Of a stretch of DNA of 5,546 nt, positions 1-5,546 are shown piece after piece. Origin of the DNA: Flavobacteriaceae bacterium. GTDB lineage: Bacteria; Bacteroidota; Bacteroidia; Flavobacteriales; Flavobacteriaceae. Each line of letters starts with the position of its first letter. Positions within the stretch are counted from its first letter, which is position 1. The position numbers were made by a program, and so were the translations under genes. The stretch covers positions 1 through 5,546 of the forward strand of contig JAGLKH010000439.1 of assembly GCA_023141985.1 (NCBI GenBank), written 5' to 3'. The notes under the pieces are model-generated. The model was not told where the DNA came from. It worked only from the letters and a program-made list of their open reading frames with translations, and did no database searches.

Positions 1-11
1 TATCTTGACAT
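1..11 (-). CDS. Possible first codons of leuD (isopropylmalate isomerase small subunit), cut by window edge
   Basis: An ATG at positions 11-9 on the minus strand lies 16 bp after the leuC stop codon and opens Met-Ser-Arg before the window ends. LeuC needs the small subunit LeuD to work, and in Bacteroidota leuD usually follows leuC directly. The position and short spacing therefore suggest leuD. The three visible codons carry no family signal, so the identification rests on context alone. Confidence 0.3.
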
Positions 12-27
12 TTATTGGTTAATAATT

Positions 28-1422
28 TTATAATAAATTTCTAGGATCCGTTACTACTCCGGTAATTGCTGCTGCTGCTGCCACAAGTGGACTCGCTAAC
101 AGCGTTCTTGATCCGGGGCCTTGTCTACCTTCAAAATTTCTGTTAGACGTACTAACTGCATATTTTCCGGCAGGAATTTTATCGTCATTCATAGCTAAAC
201 AAGCCGAACATCCTGGTTGTCTCAACGTAAATCCAGCTTCCGTTAAAATATCAAGAATACCTTCTTCTTTAATTTGTGCTTCCACAATATGAGAACCTGG
301 AACTAACCAAGCGGTAACATCTTTTGTTTTTTTCTTACCTTCTATAATCGATGCAAATGCACGAAAATCTTCTATTCTACCATTGGTACAACTGCCCACA
401 AAAACAAAGTCTACCTTTTTACCAATCATTTGCTCTCCTTCATGATAATCCATATAATCTAATGATTTTATAAACGATGCCTTCTCCCCTTCAAGTGTGT
501 CAGACATAGGAATACTTTGTGATATCCCCATACCCATTCCTGGATTTGTTCCATAAGTAATCATTGGTTCAATATCACTAGCCTCAAATGTTAATTCCTT
601 ATCAAATTTAGCATCAACGTCTGTTTTTAATGTTTTCCAATACGAAAGTGCAGCAGTCCATTCTTCTCCTTTTGGAGCAAAAAGACGTCCATTAACATAT
701 TCAAATGTCTTGTCATCCGGAGCAATTATACCACCCCGAGCTCCCATTTCTATACTTAAATTACAAACCGTCATACGCCCTTCCATAGTCATATTTTCAA
801 ATACATCTCCTGCATATTCAACAAAATAACCAGTTGCGCCGGAAGTTGTTAATTTAGAAATAATGTATAATGCTACATCTTTAGGCGTAACAGCTTTACC
901 TAATTGACCATTTACATTAATCCGCATTTTTTTAGGTTTTGGCTGCATAATACATTGTGTAGACAATACCATCTCTACCTCCGATGTACCTATTCCAAAA
1001 GCTATAGCACCAAAAGCACCATGTGTTGATGTATGGGAATCCCCACAAACTATAGTAGCACCGGGAAGCGTAATACCATTTTCCGGTCCTACAACATGTA
1101 CAATACCATTTTTTTTATGTCCCAATCCCCAATGACTAATACCATGCTCTTTAGAATTTTCTTCCAAGGTCTTTAATTGACTCGCTGATAATGGATCTTC
1201 AACAGGTAAGTGTTGGTTTATTGTTGGTGTATTATGATCGGCTACCGCAAAAGTACGCTCTGGATATAATACATTTAACCCCCTGTTTTTTAATCCAACA
1301 AAAGCAACAGGACTCGTAACTTCGTGAATTAAATGACGGTCAATAAAAAATATATCCGGACCGCCTTCTATCTTTTTTACTACATGTGAATCCCATACTT
1401 TATCAAACAATGTTTTACTCAT
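28..1422 (-). CDS. leuC: 3-isopropylmalate dehydratase large subunit LeuC
   Basis: LeuC is the catalytic large subunit of cytoplasmic isopropylmalate isomerase. With LeuD it converts 2-isopropylmalate to 3-isopropylmalate, the second dedicated step of leucine synthesis. The 464-residue product has the usual length for the family and is aconitase-like throughout. [11 protein letters not shown] lies at residues 125-135 and GSCTNGR at 343-349. Cys345, Cys405 and Cys408 (the last two in PGCSAC) match the three ligands of the [4Fe-4S] cluster. [10 protein letters not shown] lies near 426-435, followed by the usual alanine-rich C-terminal stretch. I chose the ATG at 1422 because [15 protein letters not shown] is the normal LeuC N-terminus. 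A TTG at 1440 would only add six untypical residues. No Shine-Dalgarno sequence is visible; the leader is A/T-rich. The gene looks intact. The enzyme call is very secure; actinobacterial-type or archaeal homoaconitase is unlikely given the length and motifs. Confidence 0.97.
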   Translation of the reverse strand: MSKTLFDKVWDSHVVKKIEGGPDIFFIDRHLIHEVTSPVAFVGLKNRGLNVLYPERTFAVADHNTPTINQHLPVEDPLSASQLKTLEENSKEHGISHWGLGHKKNGIVHVVGPENGITLPGATIVCGDSHTSTHGAFGAIAFGIGTSEVEMVLSTQCIMQPKPKKMRINVNGQLGKAVTPKDVALYIISKLTTSGATGYFVEYAGDVFENMTMEGRMTVCNLSIEMGARGGIIAPDDKTFEYVNGRLFAPKGEEWTAALSYWKTLKTDVDAKFDKELTFEASDIEPMITYGTNPGMGMGISQSIPMSDTLEGEKASFIKSLDYMDYHEGEQMIGKKVDFVFVGSCTNGRIEDFRAFASIIEGKKKTKDVTAWLVPGSHIVEAQIKEEGILDILTEAGFTLRQPGCSACLAMNDDKIPAGKYAVSTSNRNFEGRQGPGSRTLLASPLVAAAAAITGVVTDPRNLL

Positions 1423-1443
1423 AAATAATCTAATTTTCAAATC

Positions 1444-1462
1444 TGTTGTATATTAAACAACA
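1444..1462 (-). repeat. Small inverted repeat in the leuC leader
   Basis: TGTTGT at 1444-1449 and ACAACA at 1457-1462 form a perfect 6-bp inverted repeat around a 7-base AT-only loop. It ends 21 bases before the leuC ATG, between the candidate -7 element and the start codon. It could be a weak hairpin in the 5' leader or an operator half-site pair. A 6-bp match in such AT-rich DNA can arise by chance. Confidence 0.3.
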
Positions 1463-1481
1463 TCCTAAATTGGTAAGTTGG

Positions 1482-1489
1482 CAAATTTA
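1482..1489 (-). promoter_or_regulatory. Candidate leuC promoter -7 element
   Basis: On the minus strand this site reads TAAATTTG, an exact match to the Bacteroidota -7 consensus TAnnTTTG. It lies about 60 bases before the leuC ATG, which would leave a leader of roughly 50-55 nt. No clear TTG at the usual -33 spacing is visible upstream. In sequence this AT-rich a chance match is quite possible. Confidence 0.35.
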
Positions 1490-1736
1490 TTAAAACTGCC
1501 TTTTAAGAATTAAAATAGATAAACTTTAATACGATATTCAACATTTTATATATTAATAATTGTAGTCATTAAAATCGGTTTAACTATAATGAAATAAGAG
1601 GGTTGCTGAATTTTAATGATGATAGTTTTTACGAAAGTCAAGTGATTTAATAATCATAGCTTATGGAATTTAAATTGAATCATTTTTGTTTTGCAGTATT
1701 GTTTACTAACGAATTTGATTAATTTTTTTTGCTAAA

Positions 1737-2144
1737 CTATTTTATTCTATTTTTTACAAATTCTATGCTGGTTTTTCCATGGGGCGTAGGATTTCCATCT
1801 TGATCAAGATTAACCATTACGATATTAGAAATGGTAATGATGGTTTCACGAGTCATCTTATTTCTCACTTCACAGCTTAAGGTTAGAGAGGCTTTACCAA
1901 ACTTTGTGACTTCAATACCAATCTCAATAATGTCTCCTTCTCTTGCAGATGCTATAAAATCTATTTCACTTATAAACTTGGTAACTACTTTCTGATTTTC
2001 TAATTGAATAATAGTATATAACGCGGCTTCTTCGTCAATCCATTCTAAAAGCCTTCCCCCAAATAAGGTGCCATTAGGGTTTAGATCTTCAGGTTTTACC
2101 CATTTTCGTGTGTGAAATTTCATGTTATTTTTATTGATCGACAT
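1737..2144 (-). CDS. Acyl-CoA thioesterase, single hot-dog domain (YciA/BFIT-like)
   Basis: This is a 135-residue predicted cytoplasmic hydrolase of acyl-CoA thioesters (acyl-CoA to free acid plus CoA). One hot-dog domain fills the protein. The family signature runs from residue 22 to 39: Asn22, Gly25, Phe28-Gly29-Gly30, then Asp37-Glu38 in the central helix, with Asp37 the likely catalytic acid. The C-terminal strand holds IVMVNLDQDGNPTPHG (residues 108-123), typical of the family. There are no signal peptide or membrane segments. The ATG at 2144 overlaps the upstream stop codon as TAATG, which favours translational coupling. Met8 (2123) is an alternative start and gives 128 residues beginning MKFHTRKW. 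The substrate range cannot be read from the sequence, since relatives range from short branched to long-chain acyl-CoAs. No terminator is visible after the stop. Confidence 0.9.
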   Translation of the reverse strand: MSINKNNMKFHTRKWVKPEDLNPNGTLFGGRLLEWIDEEAALYTIIQLENQKVVTKFISEIDFIASAREGDIIEIGIEVTKFGKASLTLSCEVRNKMTRETIITISNIVMVNLDQDGNPTPHGKTSIEFVKNRIK

Positions 2145-2146
2145 TA
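2142..2146 (-). promoter_or_regulatory. TAATG stop/start overlap coupling FTCD and thioesterase genes
   Basis: On the minus strand the formimidoyltransferase-cyclodeaminase stop TAA (2146-2144) and the thioesterase ATG (2144-2142) share one A. This arrangement is typical of termination-reinitiation coupling in an operon. The next in-frame ATG, 21 bases downstream, is the competing start. Confidence 0.7.
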
Positions 2147-3835
2147 TATGGTTTTATTTATATATTCTATGATTTCATTTTCTAATGCAACCGTTTTATC
2201 AAAAACAGCTTTTGCACGACTTAAAATGTCATCAGCAAAAGTTCTGTCTTTGATGTCTTTAGCATTAATGCGAACATTAAAATATGCACCATAAACTGCT
2301 GTTCGTGCACACAATGCTCCTACTCCTGCATCAGACAAAGAATTTTTTATACCATTTTCTACCATGGCTAGCATTACTTCCATCGATTGATACGCTGTTT
2401 CCATAACCTGAAAAGGGACTTCGGTAGCATATTTTGTAGCTTCTTCAATAGCTTCGGCTCTTGCCTGCTTTTCTATATCGTTAGATTTAGGCATTCTAAA
2501 TCCATCAATAATTTTATTGAAAGCGTTTGTATCTTCATCTACCAAAACCAATAATTTATTTTTATAGGTTTGTCCTTTTTCTGCCCATTGTGAGAATTCT
2601 TCCCAACGATCATCCCAACCCGCTTTATGAGCAGATAAATTGGCAACCATTGTTCCTAATGAAACTCCCAAAACACCAACATAAGCAGAAATGGAACCGC
2701 CTCCGGGAGCCACTGATTCTCCAGCAGTCTCTTCGGCAAAATCGACCAATGTTAAATCAATTAACTGTTTGCTGTTATCTTTTAAAACATACTCTATTAT
2801 TTTTTCATTCGGATTGAAAGGTTTTAAATCGTCTAAACCTAAAGACTTAACGGCAATTTTAATTTTCTCAGCTTCAGAAATACCAAGAGAACGATGTTGT
2901 TTCTTTAAAAAATAATCGCCTGCATCAAGCATAGCCTTAAGCGGAATTAATCCGATAAGTTCTGATCCTGTGACTCTTAAGCCTCGTTCATTTGCCGATT
3001 TACAAGTTTCATCAAAGGCAATATGCATTGGTGTGATGCTTATGTTTGTTAAGTTGTACGAAATTTGTGCAATGCCATATTCTTCAATATACCAACCAAT
3101 TCCTTTTACAGCTTTTAGTTTTCCCGGAATTCTAACAGGTTCACCAGTTGCATCCAAAACTTTTTTTCCTGTAATTGGATTTCCTTCACGCTTTACACGT
3201 CCCCCTTCACGAATATCAAATGCAATGGCATTTGCTCTACGGGTTGACGTGGTATTCAAATTAACATTATAAGCCACTAAAAAATCACGTGCAGAAATTG
3301 CTGTGACTCCGGTTTTTGAAACTTTATCGTTAAATTCGGCAGGGCCAAAATCTGGTTTCCAATCCGGGTCTGATAATTTTTTCTTTAAACCCTCGTACTC
3401 ACCTGATCTACAATTAGCCAAATTTATACGTTTCTCTTCTTGTGCAGCATTTTCATATAGATACACAGGAATTCCAAGCTCTTCTCCTACTCTTTTCCCA
3501 AGGGCTTTTGCATATTGAACAGTTTCTTCTAAAGTAATTCCGGAAATAGGCACCAATGGACACACATCTGTAGCACCAAAACGTGGATGTTCTCCAGTAT
3601 GCTTACTCATATCGATAAGTTCTGATGCTTTTTTAATGAGTAAAAATGCCGCTTCAATAACCGGTGTTGGCTCACCAACAAAAGTAATAACTGTTCTGTT
3701 TGTTGCATTTCCCGGGTCAATATCTAATAATTTTACCCCTTCAATAGTTTCAACAATATTAGCTATTTCATTAATTTTATTAATATCCCGACCCTCACTA
3801 ATATTAGGTACACATTCAATGAGTTGTTTTTGCAT
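2144..3835 (-). CDS. ftcD: Bifunctional glutamate formimidoyltransferase / formimidoyltetrahydrofolate cyclodeaminase
   Basis: This 563-residue cytoplasmic enzyme moves the formimino group from N-formimino-L-glutamate to tetrahydrofolate. It then releases ammonia to give 5,10-methenyl-tetrahydrofolate, which ends one route of histidine breakdown and feeds one-carbon metabolism. The transferase fills about residues 3-330, opening with ECVPNISEGRD. GEHPR contains His83, which aligns with catalytic His82 of the mammalian enzyme, followed by GATDVCPLVP. The cyclodeaminase fills about 358-563, with the glycine-rich loop APGGGS (376-381) and acidic LVDED (431-435) where mammalian enzymes carry their catalytic aspartate. 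It is about 20 residues longer than the human protein, mainly from an insert near 212-237 that I recall as normal in Bacteroidota. No other hut gene is in the window. The ATG at 3835 gives the family N-terminus directly; an A-rich leader replaces a Shine-Dalgarno sequence. It heads a two-gene unit with the thioesterase. Confidence 0.95.
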   Translation of the reverse strand: MQKQLIECVPNISEGRDINKINEIANIVETIEGVKLLDIDPGNATNRTVITFVGEPTPVIEAAFLLIKKASELIDMSKHTGEHPRFGATDVCPLVPISGITLEETVQYAKALGKRVGEELGIPVYLYENAAQEEKRINLANCRSGEYEGLKKKLSDPDWKPDFGPAEFNDKVSKTGVTAISARDFLVAYNVNLNTTSTRRANAIAFDIREGGRVKREGNPITGKKVLDATGEPVRIPGKLKAVKGIGWYIEEYGIAQISYNLTNISITPMHIAFDETCKSANERGLRVTGSELIGLIPLKAMLDAGDYFLKKQHRSLGISEAEKIKIAVKSLGLDDLKPFNPNEKIIEYVLKDNSKQLIDLTLVDFAEETAGESVAPGGGSISAYVGVLGVSLGTMVANLSAHKAGWDDRWEEFSQWAEKGQTYKNKLLVLVDEDTNAFNKIIDGFRMPKSNDIEKQARAEAIEEATKYATEVPFQVMETAYQSMEVMLAMVENGIKNSLSDAGVGALCARTAVYGAYFNVRINAKDIKDRTFADDILSRAKAVFDKTVALENEIIEYINKTI

Positions 3836-3859
3836 TTTTTATTATCGTTTAATTTTAAT

Positions 3860-3867
3860 CAAAGATA
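3860..3867 (-). promoter_or_regulatory. Candidate -7 promoter element for the ftcD-thioesterase unit
   Basis: On the minus strand this reads TATCTTTG, an exact match to TAnnTTTG, the Bacteroidota vegetative -7 element. It ends 24 bases before the ftcD ATG, predicting a short leader of about 20 nt. A TTG at the ideal -33 spacing is not evident; the nearest candidates sit too close or too far. The position just upstream of the gene makes it the best promoter candidate in the window. Confidence 0.5.
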
Positions 3868-3916
3868 CGTATTCAAATTGTTGAAGCTTATATTGTTCAA
3901 AAATAAATTGCTTGAT

Positions 3917-3933
3917 TTAATGTTAATGTTAAT
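3917..3933. repeat. Short tandem hexamer TTAATG, about 2.8 copies
   Basis: The sequence TTAATGTTAATGTTAAT is a perfect tandem of a 6-bp unit. It lies in the middle of the 174-bp divergent intergenic region between ftcD and the LolA-like gene. It could be a regulator-binding array or simple low-complexity DNA. Nothing else in the region identifies a regulator. Confidence 0.5.
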
Positions 3934-4009
3934 AAAAATCAATCCTGAGTAGTAACATTTTCGTAATTTGTTAGACAAACAAAAAAAGATTAAAACATAT
4001 ACAAATATT

Positions 4010-4792
4010 ATGAAAACATTAAAATTACTATTGGTGGCACTTATCGTTGGTTTCACTACTCAAATCAATGCACAAACAGCCGAAGAAATTATCAATACCT
4101 ACTTTGAAAACATTGGAGGTTTAGAAACTTTAAAAAAAGTAGAGGGCATTAAAATGACTGCAAAGGTCAATAATGGTGGCATGGAAATTCCAATTGAAAT
4201 TATCCAATTAAAAAGTGGAAAGCAAATGACTGTTATTAATTTTCAAGGTAAAGAAATTAAGCAGGGTGTTTTTAATGGAGAAACATTGTGGAGTACTAAT
4301 TTTATGACTCAAAAAGCTGAGAAAAGTGATGCAGAAACAACGGCTAATATGAAGCTAAATGCAAACGATTTTCTTGATCCTTTTATAGATTATAAAGAAA
4401 AAGGATATACTATAGAATTATTAGGCAATGAAACTATTGATGGTGCAGAAACTTTCAAAATTAAATTAACAAAGGAGCCTATTACTGTTGATGGCATAGA
4501 AGAAGCAGATGTTAATTTCTTCTTTTTTGATGTTGATAATTTCGTCCCTATTGCTATGCAAAGTGAAATTAAATCTGGTCAGGGTAAAGGGATGACTTTA
4601 GAAATTACTATGAGTGATTACCAGGAAGTAGATGGCATCTATTTACCATTTTCCATGACCCAAGGCATTAAAGGACAGCCTGGAGCACCACTTACAATAT
4701 CTACTATAGAGATTAATCCTGTAGTAGATGATAAAGTTTTTGAATTTCCGGAAGAAGTCGAAACAGAAATTACAGACGATAATAAAAATTAA
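4010..4792 (+). CDS. Exported LolA-like (outer membrane lipoprotein-sorting-like) protein
   Basis: The product has 260 residues and resembles the LolA/LolB-fold proteins that flavobacterial genomes label 'outer membrane lipoprotein-sorting protein'. Residues 1-21 form a signal peptide: Lys2 and Lys5, then a hydrophobic LLLVALIVGF core, with cleavage probably at NA|QT. There is no lipobox cysteine, so a soluble periplasmic protein is expected. The mature part starts with a helix (TAEEIINTYFENIGG). It continues as beta-rich sequence with FNGETLW (88-94), FFFDVDNFVPI (171-181) and SDYQEVDGIYLPFSM (202-216), a pattern seen in the LolA-like superfamily. The C-terminal tail is acidic. I chose ATG 4010 because it begins the signal peptide; the upstream TTG at 3968 would bury it. 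A perfect terminator follows at once. Fold assignment is fairly good, but true lipoprotein carriage is unproven; it may bind other lipids or have a different role. Confidence 0.75.
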   Translation: MKTLKLLLVALIVGFTTQINAQTAEEIINTYFENIGGLETLKKVEGIKMTAKVNNGGMEIPIEIIQLKSGKQMTVINFQGKEIKQGVFNGETLWSTNFMTQKAEKSDAETTANMKLNANDFLDPFIDYKEKGYTIELLGNETIDGAETFKIKLTKEPITVDGIEEADVNFFFFDVDNFVPIAMQSEIKSGQGKGMTLEITMSDYQEVDGIYLPFSMTQGIKGQPGAPLTISTIEINPVVDDKVFEFPEEVETEITDDNKN

Positions 4793-4800
4793 TATTTTTT

Positions 4801-4835
4801 AAATCCTCAATATTTAGATATTGAGGATTTTTTTT
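4801..4835 (+). terminator. Intrinsic terminator after the LolA-like gene
   Basis: A perfect 13-bp inverted repeat (4801-4813 with 4818-4830) encloses the 4-base loop TTAG. The descending arm runs into eight T residues (4828-4835), giving a classic rho-independent terminator on the plus strand. On the minus strand the hairpin is followed by only three T, so it is probably one-directional. It starts 8 bases after the LolA-like stop codon. Confidence 0.92.
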
Positions 4836-4860
4836 AATAATCAACTAAATTCCAAGAAAG

Positions 4861-5546
4861 ATGAAAAATTTATTGTTCACAATCTTAATGAGTATCAGTA
4901 TAATTCCTTTATATACAGGTGCACAAACTACGAGCCTAAATGCAAAAAATTTATTTGGGGATCTTAGAGCTCGTCACATAGGCCCTGCGTTAATGAGTGG
5001 TAGAATTAACGATATGGAAACTCACCCCACAAATCCCAGAATTATTTATGCCGGAACTGCCGGTGGTGGTGTGTGGAAATCTAACAATGCCGGAACAACC
5101 TTCAACCCTATATTCGATGATTATTGCCAATCGATAGGTGCTGTAGCTGTAGACCCAAACGATCCGGACAATGTTATTTATGTGGGTACAGGAGAAACCT
5201 GGACACGTAATAGCGTCTCTATAGGTGATGGTCTTTATAAATCTACCGATGGAGGAACAACATGGAATAAATTAGGTTTCGATACTTCCGAACGTATTGC
5301 TAATATAGTAATCAACCCAAATAATTCAAACGAAATATATGTAGCTGTTTTAGGTGCACTTTGGTCAGATAGTGAAGACAGAGGTGTTTATAAATCTTCA
5401 GATGCCGGAGCAACCTGGAATAAGATTTTATATGTTGATCAAAGAACCGGTTGTGCAGATTTTACTATGGATCCGAATAATCCTAATACATTATATGCAT
5501 CGATGTGGGAATTTAGAAGAACAGGCTGGTCTTTTGAATCCGGAGG
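4861..5546 (+). CDS. Exported BNR/Asp-box beta-propeller protein (sortilin/glycosyl hydrolase-like), N-terminal part
   Basis: The reading frame stays open from the ATG at 4861 to the window edge, giving 228 complete residues of a longer protein. Residues 1-21 are a signal peptide ending TGA|QT, so the product is exported. The mature part has repeating propeller blades. Asp-box motifs are SNNAGTTF (74-81, degenerate), STDGGTTW (128-135) and SSDAGATW (179-186), spaced 54 and 51 residues. Each is preceded by a strand of the type DPN.P..IYVGT (near 54-66, 97-110, 151-163) and by G(V/L)(W/Y)KS. A fourth blade begins at MDPNNPNTLYAS (203-214). The opening FGDLRARHIGPALMSGRIND is typical of the large Bacteroidota proteins named 'WD40/YVTN/BNR-like' or 'glycosyl hydrolase', usually around 1000 residues. 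Asp-boxes are structural, so they do not prove glycosidase activity; protein binding or peptidase association is equally possible. Only 25 bp separate it from the terminator. Confidence 0.88.
   Translation, partial: MKNLLFTILMSISIIPLYTGAQTTSLNAKNLFGDLRARHIGPALMSGRINDMETHPTNPRIIYAGTAGGGVWKSNNAGTTFNPIFDDYCQSIGAVAVDPNDPDNVIYVGTGETWTRNSVSIGDGLYKSTDGGTTWNKLGFDTSERIANIVINPNNSNEIYVAVLGALWSDSEDRGVYKSSDAGATWNKILYVDQRTGCADFTMDPNNPNTLYASMWEFRRTGWSFESG

Larger units (their letters stand above)
1423..1736. other. AT-rich intergenic gap upstream of leuC
   Basis: This 314-bp stretch separates the leuC start from the thioesterase stop. It is very AT-rich and holds no convincing gene on either strand. It contains a candidate leuC promoter element (1482-1489) and a small inverted repeat (1444-1462). 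I see no GC-rich hairpin with a T-run that would terminate the minus-strand thioesterase transcript. The run of eight T at 1723-1730 is on the plus strand and would be A on that transcript. No leucine-rich leader peptide or T-box-like element is recognisable. Confidence 0.7.

Noticed and set aside
65..81. Trinucleotide run (GCT repeats) near the leuC 3' end, considered as a microsatellite
   Set aside because: It encodes five alanines in the normally alanine-rich C-terminal segment of LeuC, so protein conservation explains it.
1567..1627. Interleaved inverted repeats (1567-1575 with 1610-1618, and 1582-1587 with 1622-1627) suggesting alternative pairing or a pseudoknot
   Set aside because: The arms are almost entirely A and T; by rough estimate one or more such matches are expected by chance in an intergenic region of this size and composition.
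1613..1657. Minus-strand mini-ORF MIIKSLDFRKNYHH upstream of leuC, considered as a leader peptide
   Set aside because: It holds only one leucine codon, ends in His-His rather than a Leu run, lies about 190 bp from leuC and is not followed by a terminator hairpin.
2112..2294. Plus-strand 60-codon open frame across the ftcD/thioesterase junction
   Set aside because: It is antisense to both real genes and has no domain signal or supporting context.
2527..3884. Several plus-strand open frames of 71-100 codons inside the ftcD gene and its upstream edge (2527-2817, 2691-2915, 2970-3272, 3303-3518, 3636-3884)
   Set aside because: They run antisense to a well-conserved enzyme gene, have no recognisable protein family and overlap one another; they are shadows of ftcD codon use.
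3859..4056. Minus-strand 65-codon open frame in the divergent intergenic region
   Set aside because: It overlaps the signal-peptide end of the LolA-like gene and is made of low-complexity residues expected from AT-rich noncoding DNA.

Overview
The window is AT-rich and reads as chromosomal DNA from a member of the Bacteroidota, most likely the Flavobacteriaceae. Three things point there. Start codons are preceded by A-rich stretches with no Shine-Dalgarno sequence. Two sites matching the Bacteroidota -7 promoter consensus (TAnnTTTG) lie upstream of genes. The exported proteins have short signal peptides ending in the A|QT type of cleavage site common in this family. No tRNA, rRNA, CRISPR array, insertion sequence or phage gene was found.

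Layout. On the minus strand at the left edge lies leuC (28-1422), the large subunit of isopropylmalate isomerase. The first few bases of a following gene, probably leuD, may sit at positions 1-11. A 314-bp AT-rich gap (1423-1736) holds the leuC leader and a candidate promoter. Next, also on the minus strand, is a two-gene unit: a fused formimidoyltransferase-cyclodeaminase (2144-3835) followed, with a one-base TAATG stop/start overlap, by a small hot-dog-fold acyl-CoA thioesterase (1737-2144). A 174-bp divergent intergenic region (3836-4009) separates these from two plus-strand genes for exported proteins. These are a LolA-like periplasmic protein (4010-4792), ended by a strong hairpin terminator (4801-4835), and the N-terminal part of a BNR/Asp-box beta-propeller protein (4861 to beyond the right edge).

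How the genes work together. leuC belongs to leucine synthesis and would act with leuD. The formimidoyltransferase-cyclodeaminase finishes histidine breakdown by passing the formimino carbon to tetrahydrofolate. Its translational linkage to a thioesterase is clear in the sequence but has no obvious metabolic reason. The two plus-strand genes both encode cell-envelope or exported proteins, but the terminator between them argues against simple full-length co-transcription.

This is mostly an ordinary housekeeping region. I see no convincing undescribed system. The points most worth a second look are the thioesterase coupling, the terminator placed only 25 bp before the propeller gene, and the uncharacterised LolA-like protein.
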